A stretch of 64,000 nucleotides of DNA, taken from NCBI GenBank assembly GCA_905221095.1, contig CAJNBV010000010.1, positions 1-64,000 on the forward strand. The letters are read 5' to 3'. Source of the DNA: a bacterium (GTDB lineage: Bacteria > Bacillota > Bacilli > Lactobacillales > Streptococcaceae). Shown in pieces: positions 18,038 to 29,334 of this stretch (its first letter is position 1; the number at the start of each line of letters is the position of its first letter). Position numbers and translations under genes: made by a program. The notes under the pieces are model-generated. The model did no database searches. It saw only the letters and a program-made list of their open reading frames with translations, and was not told the DNA's origin.

Positions 18038-18956
18038 GCGGTGGCGCTATTATCTGCGCCGCTTTGCTTATCAGATAAAAATTTTACGTGTCTTACAAAG
18101 CATCTCTCGGGAAAAATATGACGAAAAGATTTCGGCCTCTCTGGTCTATGGATTTCTATCAGCAGTAGCGGTCAATTTCTTTTTCCAACCAGGGCATGTG
18201 TATTCGAGTGGTGCGACAGGTTTGGCACAGATTATTTCTGCCTTGAGTAATCACTGGTTTGGGTTTCATATTCCGATTTCGCTGACCTTCTACGCTATTA
18301 ATTTTCCTTTGATGGTCTTAGCCTGGTATCAGATTGGGCATAAGTTCACTATTTTTACCTTTATCACGGTGTCCATGAGTTCCTTCTTTATCCAGTTTGT
18401 CCCTGTGGCGACCCTGACGGAGGATCCTATTATCAATGCTCTTTTTGGGGGTGTTGTCATGGGCTTGGGGATTGGTTTTGCTCTTCGAAACAATATCTCC
18501 AGTGGTGGGACGGATATTGTCAGTCTGACTATTCGCAAGAAAACGGGTAAGAATGTTGGCAGTATCTCTTTCTTGGTAAATGGGACTATCATGCTGATAG
18601 CAGGTTTGACCTTTGGTTGGAAATACGCTCTCTACTCTATGATTACCATCTTTGTATCTAGTCGTGTGACAGACGCTGTCTTTACTAAGCAAAAACGTAT
18701 GCAGGCCATGATTGTGACCAATCATCCAGACAAGGTAATTGAAAAAATCCATAAAAAATTGCACCGCGGAGCAACTATGATCCACGATGCAGAAGGAACC
18801 TATAATCACGAGAGAAAGGCAGTTTTAATCACTGTCATTACACGTGCAGAGTTTAATGAATTTAAACAGATTATGAAACAGGTGGACCCAAGCGCCTTTG
18901 TCTCTGTATCGGAGAATGTTCATATTCTGGGACGATTCGTTGAAACAGAAAATTAG
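18015..18956 (+). CDS. YitT-family membrane protein (DUF161/DUF2179)
   Basis: 313 residues with an N-terminal five- to six-helix membrane domain (about 43-220; [19 protein letters not shown] and [17 protein letters not shown] are the typical glycine-rich repeats) and a C-terminal soluble DUF2179 domain (about 228-305). Function of the family is not established. Start ATG lies inside the end of aspS in another frame; no better start with a ribosome site is visible, and the product reads through a typical basic N-terminus ([16 protein letters not shown]). Translationally coupled to aspS. Confidence 0.88.
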   Translation: MKQAKRIKRWRYYLRRFAYQIKILRVLQSISREKYDEKISASLVYGFLSAVAVNFFFQPGHVYSSGATGLAQIISALSNHWFGFHIPISLTFYAINFPLMVLAWYQIGHKFTIFTFITVSMSSFFIQFVPVATLTEDPIINALFGGVVMGLGIGFALRNNISSGGTDIVSLTIRKKTGKNVGSISFLVNGTIMLIAGLTFGWKYALYSMITIFVSSRVTDAVFTKQKRMQAMIVTNHPDKVIEKIHKKLHRGATMIHDAEGTYNHERKAVLITVITRAEFNEFKQIMKQVDPSAFVSVSENVHILGRFVETEN

Positions 18957-18961
18957 TGACC

Positions 18962-18990
18962 AAAAAAACCAGCGCAAGCTGGTTTTTATT
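18962..18990. terminator. Bidirectional terminator between the YitT gene and malR
   Basis: AAAAACCAGC/GCTGGTTTTT, four-base loop, A and T runs on both sides; it overlaps the malR stop region. Confidence 0.85.
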
Positions 18991-19972
18991 TTTCAATAAT
19001 TTTGTGGGCAATCAACTGGCGGTAGCAAATTTGTTTATTGCTTTTAGCATCGTTGATAATCTGAAGAATGGTTTCAAATGATGTTCGACCAAGTTCTAGG
19101 CTATTAATATCGACATAGGCTGCCAAGTTGAGCTTGGGATTGACTGAGTCGAAGCTGAGAACAGGGACATCCAGTTGGTGTTTTGCGATGTAATCACAGA
19201 CCCCTTCGGCTAGGAGGCTATCAGTTGTGATAATAGCATCAATCATAGGATCGTGTTTAAACAAACGCTTACTGAATTGATATCCTTTTTCTTCTAGAAA
19301 TTCGTTCGCAAAATAGGTCAAGTTACTATCAATAGGCAGTTGGTACTGTTTGAGTGCTGACTCATAGCCTGTTAAACGGTCTTGTGTTACGAAGAGTCTC
19401 TTAGTCCCTCCGATAAAAGCAATTCGTTTGCAGCCTTTTTTGATGAAATATTCAGTCGCATCAAAGCCAGCTTGAACATTGTCATTATCGACAAGTGGAA
19501 TAAAGGGGGACAGAGATTTTCCTAGGATGAGGAAGGGGAACTGCTCATCAGCCACCAGTTTGACTAAAGGATCTTCTTCTTCGGCATAAAGGAAAATTAA
19601 ACCGTCTACACGTTTACCATAGACCATTTGTGAGATGGCAGTAAGACGCTCCTTCTCATCTTTCCCTGTTGCTATCTGAATGGCATAGTGGTTTTCAGAT
19701 GCGACTTGAGAGATGCCACGTAGGACTGATGGAAAGAAAGGATTCTGGTAGAAGGCGTCTGAGTCGTCAGGAAGAACCAATCCGATAACTTGGGTATAAC
19801 TGCTTACCAAGCTACGAGCGTTGAGGTTGGGATGGTAATTGAGCTCCTTCATAGCCTTGCGAACGCGTTTTTTTGTTTCGTCGCTAATGGTTGATTTATT
19901 TTGAATAACACGGGTTACGGTTGAAGGCGAAACACCAGCAGCCTTGGCCACGTCTTTAATCGTAACGGGCAT
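18986..19972 (-). CDS. malR: Maltose operon repressor, LacI family
   Basis: 328 residues: N-terminal LacI HTH (TIKDVAKAAGVSPSTVTRVI, residues 3-22) with hinge helix, then a periplasmic-binding-protein-like sensor domain (about 60-328). Represses the divergent malXCD and malQP promoters until maltose or maltodextrin is present. Perfect or near-perfect CGCAAACGTTTGCG palindromes at 24485-24503 and 24873-24888 fit its DNA site type. Co-transcribed after malA (9-bp gap). Confidence 0.95.
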   Translation of the reverse strand: MPVTIKDVAKAAGVSPSTVTRVIQNKSTISDETKKRVRKAMKELNYHPNLNARSLVSSYTQVIGLVLPDDSDAFYQNPFFPSVLRGISQVASENHYAIQIATGKDEKERLTAISQMVYGKRVDGLIFLYAEEEDPLVKLVADEQFPFLILGKSLSPFIPLVDNDNVQAGFDATEYFIKKGCKRIAFIGGTKRLFVTQDRLTGYESALKQYQLPIDSNLTYFANEFLEEKGYQFSKRLFKHDPMIDAIITTDSLLAEGVCDYIAKHQLDVPVLSFDSVNPKLNLAAYVDINSLELGRTSFETILQIINDAKSNKQICYRQLIAHKIIEK

Positions 19973-19981
19973 AAAAATCTC

Positions 19982-20782
19982 CTATTTATGGTAATCTGGA
20001 TCACGGAAATGCGTTTTATAAAAGATAGTGACCAGATATAGAACAAAAAGAATGTTTTGTACAGTAATCAGAGTTGTCATATTTTGGCCAAATAATCCCA
20101 AAATAAGCGTAATCAGAGTCGGCAATCCTAAACAGTTCAAGATAAAATGGTAGCACTCTTTAAAGGTTCTAAATGAAAAGAGGCGTGATTTCTTAGTGAT
20201 ATAAAGAAGAAGACTAGCTCCTAGAGAGACGATAAAGAAATTCAAACCAAAAAGGAAGCTCGCACCGAGAACTAGGAAGAGACTGATATAGACACGATTT
20301 TGTTGGTACCAGTCTTTAGAAATCGCTTGGGTCAAGCTTTCTTTGTTTTTGAAACTCTCAGTCTGAATCGCTCGGTAAGAGATGCGAGTCAGTTCCTTAC
20401 TTTCCTTGCTGATGACTAGTTCTTTTGTATCGAAATGTAGTTGCAAGTCTTTCGGTAAGTCTTTGCTTTGACTTGGACCAATCACAAGAGAAGGCGCTTG
20501 ACTAGCTGTGCCTGTATAAGTTAAATTGCCATCAACAATTCTAGCATGCTCAGAGAGATCCTGTACAACCTCATCTGTCAATGGTTTATAGACATCATCA
20601 ATAAAGGTTTCTAGCGGATAAGTCTCCTGGGAGCTGTTTTGAATGGCAATGGGTACCATAGACAAGCTGATAAGGAAGATACTGGTAAAGAGTAGTTGAA
20701 ACCAGTTGAGTCCGAAACGTTTGGACAGGGGCTTACGAAATCCCCAAATACTTGAAAAATAGGAAAATGGATATGGAAGCAT
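19982..20782 (-). CDS. malA: MalA, DUF1189 membrane protein
   Basis: 266 residues. One N-terminal helix (about 29-49), an extracellular domain (about 50-165) and three C-terminal helices (about 170-255). DUF1189 members accompany maltodextrin operons in streptococci; in pneumococcus the gene is called malA and precedes malR, as here. Its molecular role is not known. Confidence 0.85.
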   Translation of the reverse strand: MLPYPFSYFSSIWGFRKPLSKRFGLNWFQLLFTSIFLISLSMVPIAIQNSSQETYPLETFIDDVYKPLTDEVVQDLSEHARIVDGNLTYTGTASQAPSLVIGPSQSKDLPKDLQLHFDTKELVISKESKELTRISYRAIQTESFKNKESLTQAISKDWYQQNRVYISLFLVLGASFLFGLNFFIVSLGASLLLYITKKSRLFSFRTFKECYHFILNCLGLPTLITLILGLFGQNMTTLITVQNILFVLYLVTIFYKTHFRDPDYHK

Positions 20783-20904
20783 AGGTATCTTTCTAAAAGG
20801 TGTTTTCTATATGAGTATTATTATATAGAGAAATGTGCTTTATTTCAAGTCTAGGAGAGAAATTGCTTATCGCAAGGATATTATTTACAGTCACAAGCTC
20901 CAAA

Positions 20905-20947
20905 ATGAAAAAGGGTGGCGGGGATATATTATCCCTTGTCGCCACCA
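20905..20947 (-). terminator. Terminator after malD
   Basis: On the minus strand a GGTGGCG...CGCCACC stem followed by TTTTTCATTTT. It begins within the last codons of malD and separates malXCD from malAR. Confidence 0.7.
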
Positions 20948-21771
20948 CTTGTAAGTCCTGAAACAAAGTTCTTTTGTAGGAAGAAGAAGAGAATACAGAT
21001 TGGAAGGGCGATGAGGATAGCACCTGCTGAGAAGTAGGCAATCTTCATGTTTTTCGCATTGTTAACGAAGGTTTGGAGACCAACGGCAACAGTAAAGTAT
21101 TCTTTCTCACGAAGCAAGAAACTAGAGAGGATGTAGTCCCCGAAAGGTCCCATGAAGGCCCAGAGAGCTTGTACGGCAACCATTGGGCGAACAAGTGGAA
21201 GAACAATTTGCCAGAAGCGGCGGAAGTGTCCTGCACCGTCTAGTTTTGCAGATTCGTCTAGAGACATTGGCACTGTATCGAAGTAGCCTTTCATGAGCCA
21301 AGCATTCATCGGAATACCACCACCAACGTAGAGGAAGATGAGGAACCAGCTGTGGTTAAGGGCGTTCAACATAAGTGCCATAACGAAGAAGGCTGTCAAA
21401 GCGGCCATGGTTGGCACCATTTGGATAATCAAGAAGAAGACCAAACTTTGTTTACGAGCCAAGAAGTTGTAACGGCTGTATGCATAACCAGCAAGTACGA
21501 TGATACTTGTTTGAACAGCCATAGTAATTAAGGCGATAATCAAAGTGTTGAGGTACCAAGTACCGTACAAGGTTTCAGAGAAGAGCCCTTGGAAGTTAGC
21601 AAAACTAAAGTCGACGTTGCTGTCTAGTTTAAAGGCTACTACGTTACCAGTCTTGAAGGCTGACATAATGGTAATCAAAAGTGGATAGATAATCACGATT
21701 GAGAGACCAATCAAGTAAAGGTATGTAAGGGTTTGAGTCAGTCTACGTTTGAGTTTAATTGAGTTATTCAT
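20929..21771 (-). CDS. malD: Maltodextrin ABC transporter permease MalD
   Basis: 280 residues from [10 protein letters not shown]; six membrane helices and the EAA loop (about 180-200, [23 protein letters not shown]) that docks the ATPase. Inner permease of the MalXCD importer for linear maltodextrins. One base separates its ATG from the malC stop. No ATPase gene is in the cluster; streptococcal mal systems use the shared MsmK-type ATPase encoded elsewhere. Confidence 0.95.
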   Translation of the reverse strand: MNNSIKLKRRLTQTLTYLYLIGLSIVIIYPLLITIMSAFKTGNVVAFKLDSNVDFSFANFQGLFSETLYGTWYLNTLIIALITMAVQTSIIVLAGYAYSRYNFLARKQSLVFFLIIQMVPTMAALTAFFVMALMLNALNHSWFLIFLYVGGGIPMNAWLMKGYFDTVPMSLDESAKLDGAGHFRRFWQIVLPLVRPMVAVQALWAFMGPFGDYILSSFLLREKEYFTVAVGLQTFVNNAKNMKIAYFSAGAILIALPICILFFFLQKNFVSGLTSGGDKG

Positions 21772-21772
21772 C

Positions 21773-23065
21773 TTAGACGTCCTCCATATCAAATGCGTGT
21801 AGTTTCTTGAATGCGATCATAGAGATTGAGATGACAATGATAGAGATAATCAAGGTAACAGCTGCCGCCATAGAGTATTGAGGAGATGTACCTGTTGTCA
21901 AACGGTAAATCCATGAAATCAAGATATCGGTTGAACCAGCTCCACCACCGACACTACCAGGTCCTCCAGCGTTGAAGAGGTACATGATAGAGAAGTTGTT
22001 AAAGTTGAAGGTGTATTGACTGATCAAAGTAGGTGCCGCAACGGCCAAAATCATTGGGAAAGTGATGTTGCGGAATTTTTGCCAAGCATTGGCACCGTCA
22101 ATATAAGCTGCTTCGTAAAGGTCGTTAGGAATAGATTGCAAGATACCCAAGGTCAAAACGTAGATGTATGGGAATCCGAGCCAACCTTGCATCATAATCA
22201 AGGCAATTTTAGTCCAAGTTGGGTCTGTTTTCCAAGGAATAAGAGCCCCATCAAGGAAAGGAAGGAATTTAGCCAAGATTGGCAATACTTGAGTGTTGAT
22301 AGCTCCGACACTATCGTTAAACATGTTTGAGAATGTCAAGATAGTGATGAAGGCTGGGACAGCCCAAGGAAGAAGGAAAATGACACCGAAGATACGTTTT
22401 CCTTTGATAAATGGTTGGTTAGCAATGATAGCTGTGAAGATACCGATTACGATTTGTAAAGTAGAAGCTGCCAAAGCCCAGATGATAGTCCAAGAAAGAA
22501 CGGCACCAAAGGCTGAACGGAAGGTACTCAAGCTCCAAATGTTCGTAAAGTTTGTCAAACCAACCCAGTCCAATAATTTGTTTGGTGGCAAGTGTTGGAA
22601 GTCGTAGTTAGTAAAGGCGATCATCAAGGTTACGATAACTGGGAAGATAATCGCGAATGTCATGGCAACATAAGATGGGATGATCAAGAGGTAAGGGAAG
22701 CCATTTTCATAGATTCCTTTGATCATATCTTTGAGGCTACGTGGAACTGGAATTCCATTGTTAATGCGTTTTGCAATTGTATGTGCATCTTTGATATTTG
22801 AGAAATAAAAGAGTACATAAACGACTACAAAGATTAAATGGAAGGCACCACGAATCAGCATAAAGAGGGAATTATCACGACCTGGTTTGTCACCAAGAGT
22901 GATGAGATTACTCAATTCAGGGGCTGCAAGTGCTAGGAAGTAAAGGACAAATACAAGGGTTACACCAAGGAAGATAAAACCTTTTGCTTTTTGTTTATTG
23001 TAAATCTGTCCTAACCCAGGAATGATAGACAGCAGGGCTGCTTTACTAGGTTGTTGCTTTTCCAT
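21773..23065 (-). CDS. malC: Maltodextrin ABC transporter permease MalC
   Basis: 430 residues from [10 protein letters not shown], preceded by AAGGAGTTATT. MalF-type permease: extra N-terminal helices (about 14-95), then the binding-protein-dependent transport domain with an EAA loop ([20 protein letters not shown], about 319-338). Pairs with MalD to form the channel. Middle gene of malXCD. Confidence 0.95.
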   Translation of the reverse strand: MEKQQPSKAALLSIIPGLGQIYNKQKAKGFIFLGVTLVFVLYFLALAAPELSNLITLGDKPGRDNSLFMLIRGAFHLIFVVVYVLFYFSNIKDAHTIAKRINNGIPVPRSLKDMIKGIYENGFPYLLIIPSYVAMTFAIIFPVIVTLMIAFTNYDFQHLPPNKLLDWVGLTNFTNIWSLSTFRSAFGAVLSWTIIWALAASTLQIVIGIFTAIIANQPFIKGKRIFGVIFLLPWAVPAFITILTFSNMFNDSVGAINTQVLPILAKFLPFLDGALIPWKTDPTWTKIALIMMQGWLGFPYIYVLTLGILQSIPNDLYEAAYIDGANAWQKFRNITFPMILAVAAPTLISQYTFNFNNFSIMYLFNAGGPGSVGGGAGSTDILISWIYRLTTGTSPQYSMAAAVTLIISIIVISISMIAFKKLHAFDMEDV

Positions 23066-23174
23066 AATAACTCCTTTCATAGGATACTGGTTTTTAGATA
23101 AAACCTAAACTATTTATGTTTCTATTGATAAATTCAAAGGGGGATTTGATTTCCACCCCCCTTGAACAAATTTT

Positions 23175-24446
23175 TTATTCACCAAATTTTTGTTTGATTG
23201 TTTCTTTGATCAATGTTACAGCATCGTTAGCAGCTGTTTTAGCATCTTTCTTACCACTTACAGAGTCAAAGAGCATGTTAGCAGCTGGTTCCCAAACTGC
23301 AGACATTTGAGAGATGTTTGGCATTGGTTGAGCGTTCTTGAACTGTTTGATAACAGCTGTTGTCAACTCATCGTTTTTACCTTCAGCGTATGAACGAGCT
23401 TCAGTGTTAGCTGGGATTTCGTTAGTTGCATCGTAGAAGGCTTTTTGTTGTTCAGTTGAAACAAGGAAGTCTACAAATTTTTGTGCGCCTTCAAGGTTCT
23501 TAGTGCTTGATGGGATGATCCAAGCTTTACCACCACCGAATGCTGAGTAGTCTTTTCCGTTTGGAAGAGTTGGGATAGTTGCAACACCGTAGTTTACTTT
23601 AGCATCTTTGAATGCTTGAGCTTTCCAAGGTCCGTCGATGATAGCAGCTGTTTTACCTTCTTGGAATTGAGTTTGGATTAAGTTTCCAGCAGCTGTACCA
23701 TCTTGCATACCTTTAGGCCATTTTTCATACCAAGATTTAGCGTAGTTGATACCTGCGATAGAACCGTCGTTTGCAAGACCGATGTCTTTAGCATCTTTAC
23801 CATTTTGACCGAATACGTAAGCGCCGTTACCAGCAAGAAGTCCGTATGCATAGTAGAAGTTTGTCCAGTCAGCTAGGAAAGCAGAAGTTTTTCCATCTTC
23901 TCCAGCGAATGCGTATTTGCTATCTTTAGCAAGGTTTTCTAAGTCAGCAAATGTTTTTGGAGCTTCTTTTACCAAGTCTTTGTTGTAGTACATAACAAGT
24001 GACTCGATAACGGCAGGAGCACCGTAAACTTTACCGTCAGCAGCTGTTACAAGAGATTTAGTTTTATCATCTGTTTTAGCTCCGTCGCTCAATTTAACTT
24101 CTGAAAGTTGTCCGTCAGTACCAAGGCTACCTACACGGTCGTATGGAGCCATCATAACGTCAGCAGCTTGACCTGATTGGTTGTCAAGAGAAAGTTTGTC
24201 AAGACCACCAAGTTGGTCACCAGATTTGATGTTAACTTTTGTTCCTGATTCTTTTTCATAAGCTTTAGCAACTGTTTCAGCATAAGCTTTGTATTGGTCT
24301 TCAACGTAAAGAGTGATTTCTTTCGCTTCAGATGAACCAGAATCAGCAGGCTTATCAGCAGTTTTGCTTCCGCAAGCTACTAAAAGCAAGCTAGCAAGTG
24401 TAACAGTTCCAAGCACAGCAGCGCTCTTCATGAATTTAGATGACAT
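23175..24446 (-). CDS. malX: Maltodextrin-binding lipoprotein MalX
   Basis: 423 residues. Lipoprotein signal with lipobox LLVAC and lipidated Cys25, a Ser/Asp-rich linker, then a MalE-type solute-binding domain. Surface receptor for maltodextrins; hands them to MalCD. First gene of the minus-strand operon, start ATG after TTAGGAGG. Controlled by MalR at the operator just upstream and probably by CcpA. Confidence 0.96.
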   Translation of the reverse strand: MSSKFMKSAAVLGTVTLASLLLVACGSKTADKPADSGSSEAKEITLYVEDQYKAYAETVAKAYEKESGTKVNIKSGDQLGGLDKLSLDNQSGQAADVMMAPYDRVGSLGTDGQLSEVKLSDGAKTDDKTKSLVTAADGKVYGAPAVIESLVMYYNKDLVKEAPKTFADLENLAKDSKYAFAGEDGKTSAFLADWTNFYYAYGLLAGNGAYVFGQNGKDAKDIGLANDGSIAGINYAKSWYEKWPKGMQDGTAAGNLIQTQFQEGKTAAIIDGPWKAQAFKDAKVNYGVATIPTLPNGKDYSAFGGGKAWIIPSSTKNLEGAQKFVDFLVSTEQQKAFYDATNEIPANTEARSYAEGKNDELTTAVIKQFKNAQPMPNISQMSAVWEPAANMLFDSVSGKKDAKTAANDAVTLIKETIKQKFGE

Positions 24447-24484
24447 AGTGTATTCCTCCTAAAGAATAACAAATTTTATAATGA

Positions 24485-24543
24485 GGAAACGCAAACGTTT
24501 TCCTTTATGGGACTAGTATAGCACAAACAGAAAACGGTTGCAA
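24485..24543 (-). promoter_or_regulatory. malX promoter with MalR operator
   Basis: Minus strand: -35 TTGCAA (24538-24543), 17-bp spacer, extended -10 TGCTATACT (-10 at 24515-24520). The palindrome GGAAAACGTTTGCGTTTCC (24485-24503) lies just downstream of the start point, where a bound LacI-type repressor would block transcription. Confidence 0.8.
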
Positions 24544-24836
24544 GTGTTTTTTGTAAAAATTTTAAAAAAATTTCACGCAAAGGGTAAGCGTTTTATTTGT
24601 TTATAATAGAAGAAAAGTCAGAAAATATATTTTCATGATTTTACTGAAATTATTTAGGGAAACGATTGCCTAGATTTTGAACAAAAAATAAATTGCTCTA
24701 GACCAAAAGTAAGCTAAGTTGGGCCTTCGATTTGTAGTTGAAGAAGATTTTGTAAATAGAAAAGGAAAATGTATATGTATACATAAAGAAGGACAACTTT
24801 TTAAAAAAAAATAATCAAAAGTTTTTTTAAAAACGC
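24544..24836. other. Spacer between divergent mal promoters
   Basis: About 290 bp, very AT-rich, no reading frame with a ribosome site. Contains AAGCGTTTTATTTG (24586-24599) and GAAACGATTGCC (24659-24670), which loosely resemble half operators or cre-like sites. Nothing else is visible. Confidence 0.5.
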
Positions 24837-24888
24837 TTGCAATTATTCCAAAAATGAAGTATACTTATCTTAACGCAAACGTTTGCGT
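24837..24888 (+). promoter_or_regulatory. malQ promoter with perfect MalR operator
   Basis: -35 TTGCAA (24837-24842), 17-bp spacer, -10 TATACT (24860-24865), then the perfect 16-bp palindrome ACGCAAACGTTTGCGT (24873-24888) at the start of the transcript. Confidence 0.85.
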
Positions 24889-24931
24889 CCAAAAATGAAA
24901 ATTTAAACTACAAATACACGAGGTGTTGTTT

Positions 24932-26449
24932 ATGAAAAAACGTCAAAGTGGTGTGTTGATGCACATCTCTTCTCTCCCAGGAGCCTACGGAATCGGATCA
25001 TTTGGTCAAAGTGCTTATGACTTCGTTGATTTCTTGGTTCGTACCAAACAACGTTACTGGCAAATCCTTCCATTAGGAACAACTAGTTACGGAGATTCTC
25101 CTTACCAATCTTTCTCAGCCTTCGCAGGGAACACTCATTTTATCGATTTGGATATCTTGGTGGAGCAAGGTTTATTGGAAGCAAGTGACCTTGAAGGAGT
25201 TGACTTTGGTAGCGATGCATCTGAAGTTGACTATGCTAAAATCTACTATGCACGTCGTCCTCTTTTAGAAAAAGCGGTAAAACGTTTCTTTGAAGTCGGA
25301 GATGTTAAAGATTTTGAGAAATTTGCTCAAGACAACCAATCATGGCTTGAGCTCTTTGCTGAGTATATGGCTATCAAAGAGCATTTTGAAAATCTTGCTT
25401 GGACAGAATGGCCAGATGCAGATGCGCGTGCTCGTAAAGCTTCAGCACTTGAAAGTTACCGTGAGCAATTGGCAGATAAGTTGGTTTACCACCGTGTGAC
25501 TCAATACTTCTTCTTCCAACAATGGTTGAAATTGAAAGCTTACGCTAACGACAACCACATCGAAATCGTTGGGGACATGCCAATCTACGTAGCGGAAGAT
25601 TCAAGCGATATGTGGGCAAATCCACATCTCTTCAAGACAGATGTCAACGGTAAGGCGACTTGCATCGCAGGATGCCCACCAGATGAATTTTCTGCAACTG
25701 GTCAGCTTTGGGGCAACCCAATCTATGACTGGGAAGCAATGGACAAAGACGGCTACAAATGGTGGATTGAACGCTTGCGTGAAAGCTTCAAAATCTACGA
25801 CATCGTTCGTATCGACCACTTCCGTGGTTTCGAATCTTACTGGGAAATCCCTGCTGGTTCTGATACAGCAGCACCTGGTGAGTGGGTGAAAGGTCCTGGC
25901 TACAAGCTTTTTGCAGCCGTTAAGGAAGAACTTGGTGAGCTAAACATCATCGCTGAAGACCTTGGCTTCATGACAGATGAAGTTATTGAGTTGCGTGAAC
26001 GTACTGGATTCCCAGGAATGAAGATTCTTCAATTTGCCTTCAACCCAGAAGACGAAAGTATCGATAGCCCACACTTGGCACCTGCTAACTCAGTTATGTA
26101 CACAGGAACTCACGATAACAATACGGTCCTTGGTTGGTACCGTAACGAGATCGATGATGCGACTCGTGAGTACATGGCTCGCTACACGAACCGTAAAGAA
26201 TACGAAACAGTGCCACACGCTATGCTTCGCACAGTCTTTTCATCAGTTAGCTTCATGGCAATTGCAACTATGCAAGATTTGCTAGAATTGGATGAGACAG
26301 CTCGTATGAACTTCCCATCTACCCTTGGTGGAAACTGGTCTTGGCGTATGACTGAAGATCAATTGACACCAGCTGTCGAGGAAGGCTTGCTTGACTTGAC
26401 AACAATCTATCGACGAATTAATGAAAATTTGGTAGAATTAAAGAAATAA
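24932..26449 (+). CDS. malQ: 4-alpha-glucanotransferase (amylomaltase)
   Basis: 505 residues from [10 protein letters not shown], after ACGAGGTG. GH77 enzyme that moves glucan segments between maltodextrins, producing glucose and longer chains for the phosphorylase. Catalytic signatures: [10 protein letters not shown] with the nucleophile Asp, IIAEDLG with the acid/base Glu and GTHDNNT with the third Asp. Cytoplasmic. First gene of malQP. Confidence 0.97.
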   Translation: MKKRQSGVLMHISSLPGAYGIGSFGQSAYDFVDFLVRTKQRYWQILPLGTTSYGDSPYQSFSAFAGNTHFIDLDILVEQGLLEASDLEGVDFGSDASEVDYAKIYYARRPLLEKAVKRFFEVGDVKDFEKFAQDNQSWLELFAEYMAIKEHFENLAWTEWPDADARARKASALESYREQLADKLVYHRVTQYFFFQQWLKLKAYANDNHIEIVGDMPIYVAEDSSDMWANPHLFKTDVNGKATCIAGCPPDEFSATGQLWGNPIYDWEAMDKDGYKWWIERLRESFKIYDIVRIDHFRGFESYWEIPAGSDTAAPGEWVKGPGYKLFAAVKEELGELNIIAEDLGFMTDEVIELRERTGFPGMKILQFAFNPEDESIDSPHLAPANSVMYTGTHDNNTVLGWYRNEIDDATREYMARYTNRKEYETVPHAMLRTVFSSVSFMAIATMQDLLELDETARMNFPSTLGGNWSWRMTEDQLTPAVEEGLLDLTTIYRRINENLVELKK

Positions 26450-26474
26450 TACAATATCAGGAGACACCTTAAAC

Positions 26475-28733
26475 ATGTTATCACTACAAGAATTTGTACA
26501 AAATCGTTACAATAAAACCATTGCAGAATGTAGCAATGAAGAGCTTTACCTTGCTCTTCTTAACTACAGCAAGCTTGCAAGCAGCCAAAAACCAGTCAAC
26601 ACTGGTAAAAAGAAAGTTTACTACATCTCAGCTGAGTTCTTGATTGGTAAACTCTTGTCAAACAACTTGATCAACCTTGGTCTTTACGACGATGTCAAAA
26701 AAGAACTTGCTGCTGCAGGTAAAGACTTGATCGAAGTTGAAGAAGTTGAATTGGAACCATCTCTTGGTAATGGTGGTTTGGGACGTTTGGCTGCCTGCTT
26801 TATCGACTCAATTGCGACTCTTGGTTTGAATGGTGACGGTGTTGGTCTTAACTACCACTTTGGTCTTTTCCAACAAGTTCTTAAAAACAACCAACAAGAA
26901 ACAATTCCAAATGCATGGTTGACAGAGCAAAACTGGTTGGTTCGCTCAAGCCGTAGCTACCAAGTACCATTTGCAGACTTTACTTTGACATCAACTCTTT
27001 ATGATATTGATGTTACTGGTTATGAAACAGCAACTAAAAATCGCTTGCGTTTGTTTGACTTGGATTCAGTTGATTCTTCTATTATTAAAGACGGTATCAA
27101 CTTTGACAAGACAGATATCGCTCGCAACTTGACTCTCTTCCTTTACCCAGATGATAGTGATCGTCAAGGTGAATTGCTCCGTATCTTCCAACAATACTTC
27201 ATGGTTTCAAACGGTGCGCAATTGATCATCGACGAAGCAATCGAAAAAGGAAGCAACTTGCATGACCTTGCTGACTACGCAGTTGTACAAATCAACGATA
27301 CTCACCCATCAATGGTTATCCCTGAATTGATCCGTCTTTTGACTGCACGTGGTATCGAGCTTGACGAAGCAATCTCAATCGTTCGTAGCATGACTGCCTA
27401 CACTAACCACACAATCCTTGCTGAAGCCCTTGAAAAATGGCCTCTTGAATTCTTGCAAGAAGTGGTTCCTCACTTGGTACCAATCATTAAAGAATTGGAC
27501 CGTCGCGTGAAAGCAGAATACAAAGATCCAGCTGTTCAAATTATCGATGAGAGCGGACGTGTTCACATGGCTCACATGGATATCCACTACGGATACAGCG
27601 TTAACGGGGTAGCAGCACTTCACACTGAAATCTTGAAAAATTCTGAGTTGAAAGCTTTCTACGACCTTTACCCAGAAAAATTCAACAACAAAACAAACGG
27701 TATCACTTTCCGTCGTTGGCTCATGCATGCTAACCCAAGCTTGTCTCACTACTTGGATGAGATTCTTGGAGACGGTTGGCACCATGAAGCAGATGAGCTT
27801 GAAAAACTCTTGTCTTACGAAGACAAAGCAGCTGTCAAAGAAAAATTGGAAAGCATCAAGGCTCACAACAAACGCAAATTGGCTCGTCACTTGAAAGAAC
27901 ACCAAGGTGTGGAAATCAATCCAAACTCTATCTTTGATATCCAAATCAAACGTCTTCACGAGTACAAACGCCAACAAATGAACGCTTTGTACGTAATCCA
28001 CAAATACCTTGACATCAAAGCTGGTAACATCCCTGCTCGTCCAATCACAATCTTCTTTGGTGGTAAAGCAGCTCCAGCCTACACAATCGCTCAAGACATT
28101 ATCCACTTGATTCTTTGCATGTCAGAAGTTATTGCTAACGACCCAGCAGTAGCTCCACACTTGCAAGTAGTTATGGTTGAAAACTACAACGTTACTGCAG
28201 CAAGTTTCCTTATCCCAGCATGTGATATCTCAGAACAAATCTCACTTGCTTCTAAAGAAGCTTCAGGTACTGGTAACATGAAATTCATGTTGAACGGAGC
28301 TTTGACTCTTGGTACTATGGACGGAGCTAACGTGGAAATCGCTGAGTTGGTTGGCGACGAAAACATCTACATCTTCGGTGAAGATTCAGAAACTGTTATC
28401 GACCTTTACGCAAAAGCAGCTTACAAATCAAGCGAATTTTACGCTCGTGAAGCTATCAAACCATTGGTTGACTTCATCGTTAGCGATGCAGTTCTTGCAG
28501 CTGGAAACAAAGAGCGCTTGGAACGTCTTTACAATGAATTGATCAACAAAGACTGGTTCATGACTCTTCTTGACTTGGAAGACTACATCAAAGTGAAAGA
28601 GCAAATGCTTGCTGACTACGAAGACCGTGACGCATGGTTGGATAAAGTCATCGTTAACATTTCTAAAGCAGGATTCTTCTCATCTGACCGTACAATCGCT
28701 CAGTATAACGAAGATATCTGGCACTTGAACTAA
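26475..28733 (+). CDS. malP: Maltodextrin/glycogen phosphorylase
   Basis: 752 residues, GT35 family. Releases glucose-1-phosphate from the chain end; works with MalQ on imported maltodextrins. The PLP lysine is K603 in SGTGNMKF. The N-terminal part lacks the long regulatory extension of animal enzymes, as normal for bacterial MalP. 25 bp after malQ, AGGAGACACC as ribosome site. Codon use is strongly biased, fitting high expression. The TAA stop is shared with the next BOX element. Confidence 0.97.
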   Translation: MLSLQEFVQNRYNKTIAECSNEELYLALLNYSKLASSQKPVNTGKKKVYYISAEFLIGKLLSNNLINLGLYDDVKKELAAAGKDLIEVEEVELEPSLGNGGLGRLAACFIDSIATLGLNGDGVGLNYHFGLFQQVLKNNQQETIPNAWLTEQNWLVRSSRSYQVPFADFTLTSTLYDIDVTGYETATKNRLRLFDLDSVDSSIIKDGINFDKTDIARNLTLFLYPDDSDRQGELLRIFQQYFMVSNGAQLIIDEAIEKGSNLHDLADYAVVQINDTHPSMVIPELIRLLTARGIELDEAISIVRSMTAYTNHTILAEALEKWPLEFLQEVVPHLVPIIKELDRRVKAEYKDPAVQIIDESGRVHMAHMDIHYGYSVNGVAALHTEILKNSELKAFYDLYPEKFNNKTNGITFRRWLMHANPSLSHYLDEILGDGWHHEADELEKLLSYEDKAAVKEKLESIKAHNKRKLARHLKEHQGVEINPNSIFDIQIKRLHEYKRQQMNALYVIHKYLDIKAGNIPARPITIFFGGKAAPAYTIAQDIIHLILCMSEVIANDPAVAPHLQVVMVENYNVTAASFLIPACDISEQISLASKEASGTGNMKFMLNGALTLGTMDGANVEIAELVGDENIYIFGEDSETVIDLYAKAAYKSSEFYAREAIKPLVDFIVSDAVLAAGNKERLERLYNELINKDWFMTLLDLEDYIKVKEQMLADYEDRDAWLDKVIVNISKAGFFSSDRTIAQYNEDIWHLN

Positions 28734-28838
28734 TACTCTTCGAAAATCAAATTCAAACCACGTCAGCGTTGCCTTGCCGTACTCAAGTACAGTCTGCGGC
28801 TAGCTTCCTAGTTTGCTCTTTGATTTTCATTGAGTATA
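28733..28838 (+). repeat. BOX element, A-C form without boxB
   Basis: BoxA (ATACTCTTCGAAAATC..., with CGTTGCCTTGCCGTACTC) joined directly to boxC (GCGGCTAGCTTCCTAG...TTGAGTATA). Begins on the last base of the malP stop. Confidence 0.93.
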
Positions 28839-28870
28839 AGATACAAATTTATACTAATACATCTTGTAAA

Positions 28871-28903
28871 AAAGCGAGTTTCGATTGAAATTCGCTTTTT
28901 TTG
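28871..28903 (+). terminator. Terminator of malQP
   Basis: AAAGCGAGTTTC/GAAATTCGCTTT stem with GATT loop and a run of seven T, 30 bp after the BOX. Confidence 0.85.
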
Positions 28904-29018
28904 AATGCTGTGGATTTGGGTCAATCTTGTCTTAAAAAGATAGAAATCATAGACGTATTGAAGGTTTAACACTCTCTTTCAACCTCATCTTTCTTTGTAG
29001 ATAATTACCTCATATTCC

Positions 29019-29047
29019 TTGTATTCGCTTACATAAAGTATTATAAT
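29019..29047 (+). promoter_or_regulatory. Promoter of small membrane protein genes
   Basis: -35 TTGTAT (29019-29024), 17-bp spacer, -10 TATAAT (29042-29047). Confidence 0.7.
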
Positions 29048-29073
29048 ATGATTGTAGGAAAGAAGGTGTTTTT

Positions 29074-29280
29074 ATGTGGAAAAAATATTTTTCAAAATAT
29101 AGATGGACAGATTTATTTTGGATTTTATTTATCATTTTGACCTGCCTCTATATTGGTAACCATGATTTGTTTCCTCTCAATCATCAAGAAATCTCTTTTC
29201 GTGGTAGTTTCTGGGGATTTGTACTTGCCTTATATCATTTACTATTCATTGATAAGTTTGTTATATCGAATCGAAAATAA
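29074..29280 (+). CDS. Small membrane protein of unknown function
   Basis: 68 residues, two hydrophobic helices (about 13-27 and 45-62), start ATG after AAAGAAGGTG and its own promoter. I do not recognise a family. It is followed by a second short membrane frame. Confidence 0.7.
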   Translation: MWKKYFSKYRWTDLFWILFIILTCLYIGNHDLFPLNHQEISFRGSFWGFVLALYHLLFIDKFVISNRK

Positions 29281-29334
29281 ATATGAGGTATATACCTGAC
29301 TGCCTACTTTTAAGATTGATTTTGGAGAAAGATT

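Noticed and set aside
27375-28106. 243-residue minus-strand frame inside malP
   Set aside because: Antisense to a strongly codon-biased gene, which often yields long spurious frames; no start signal.
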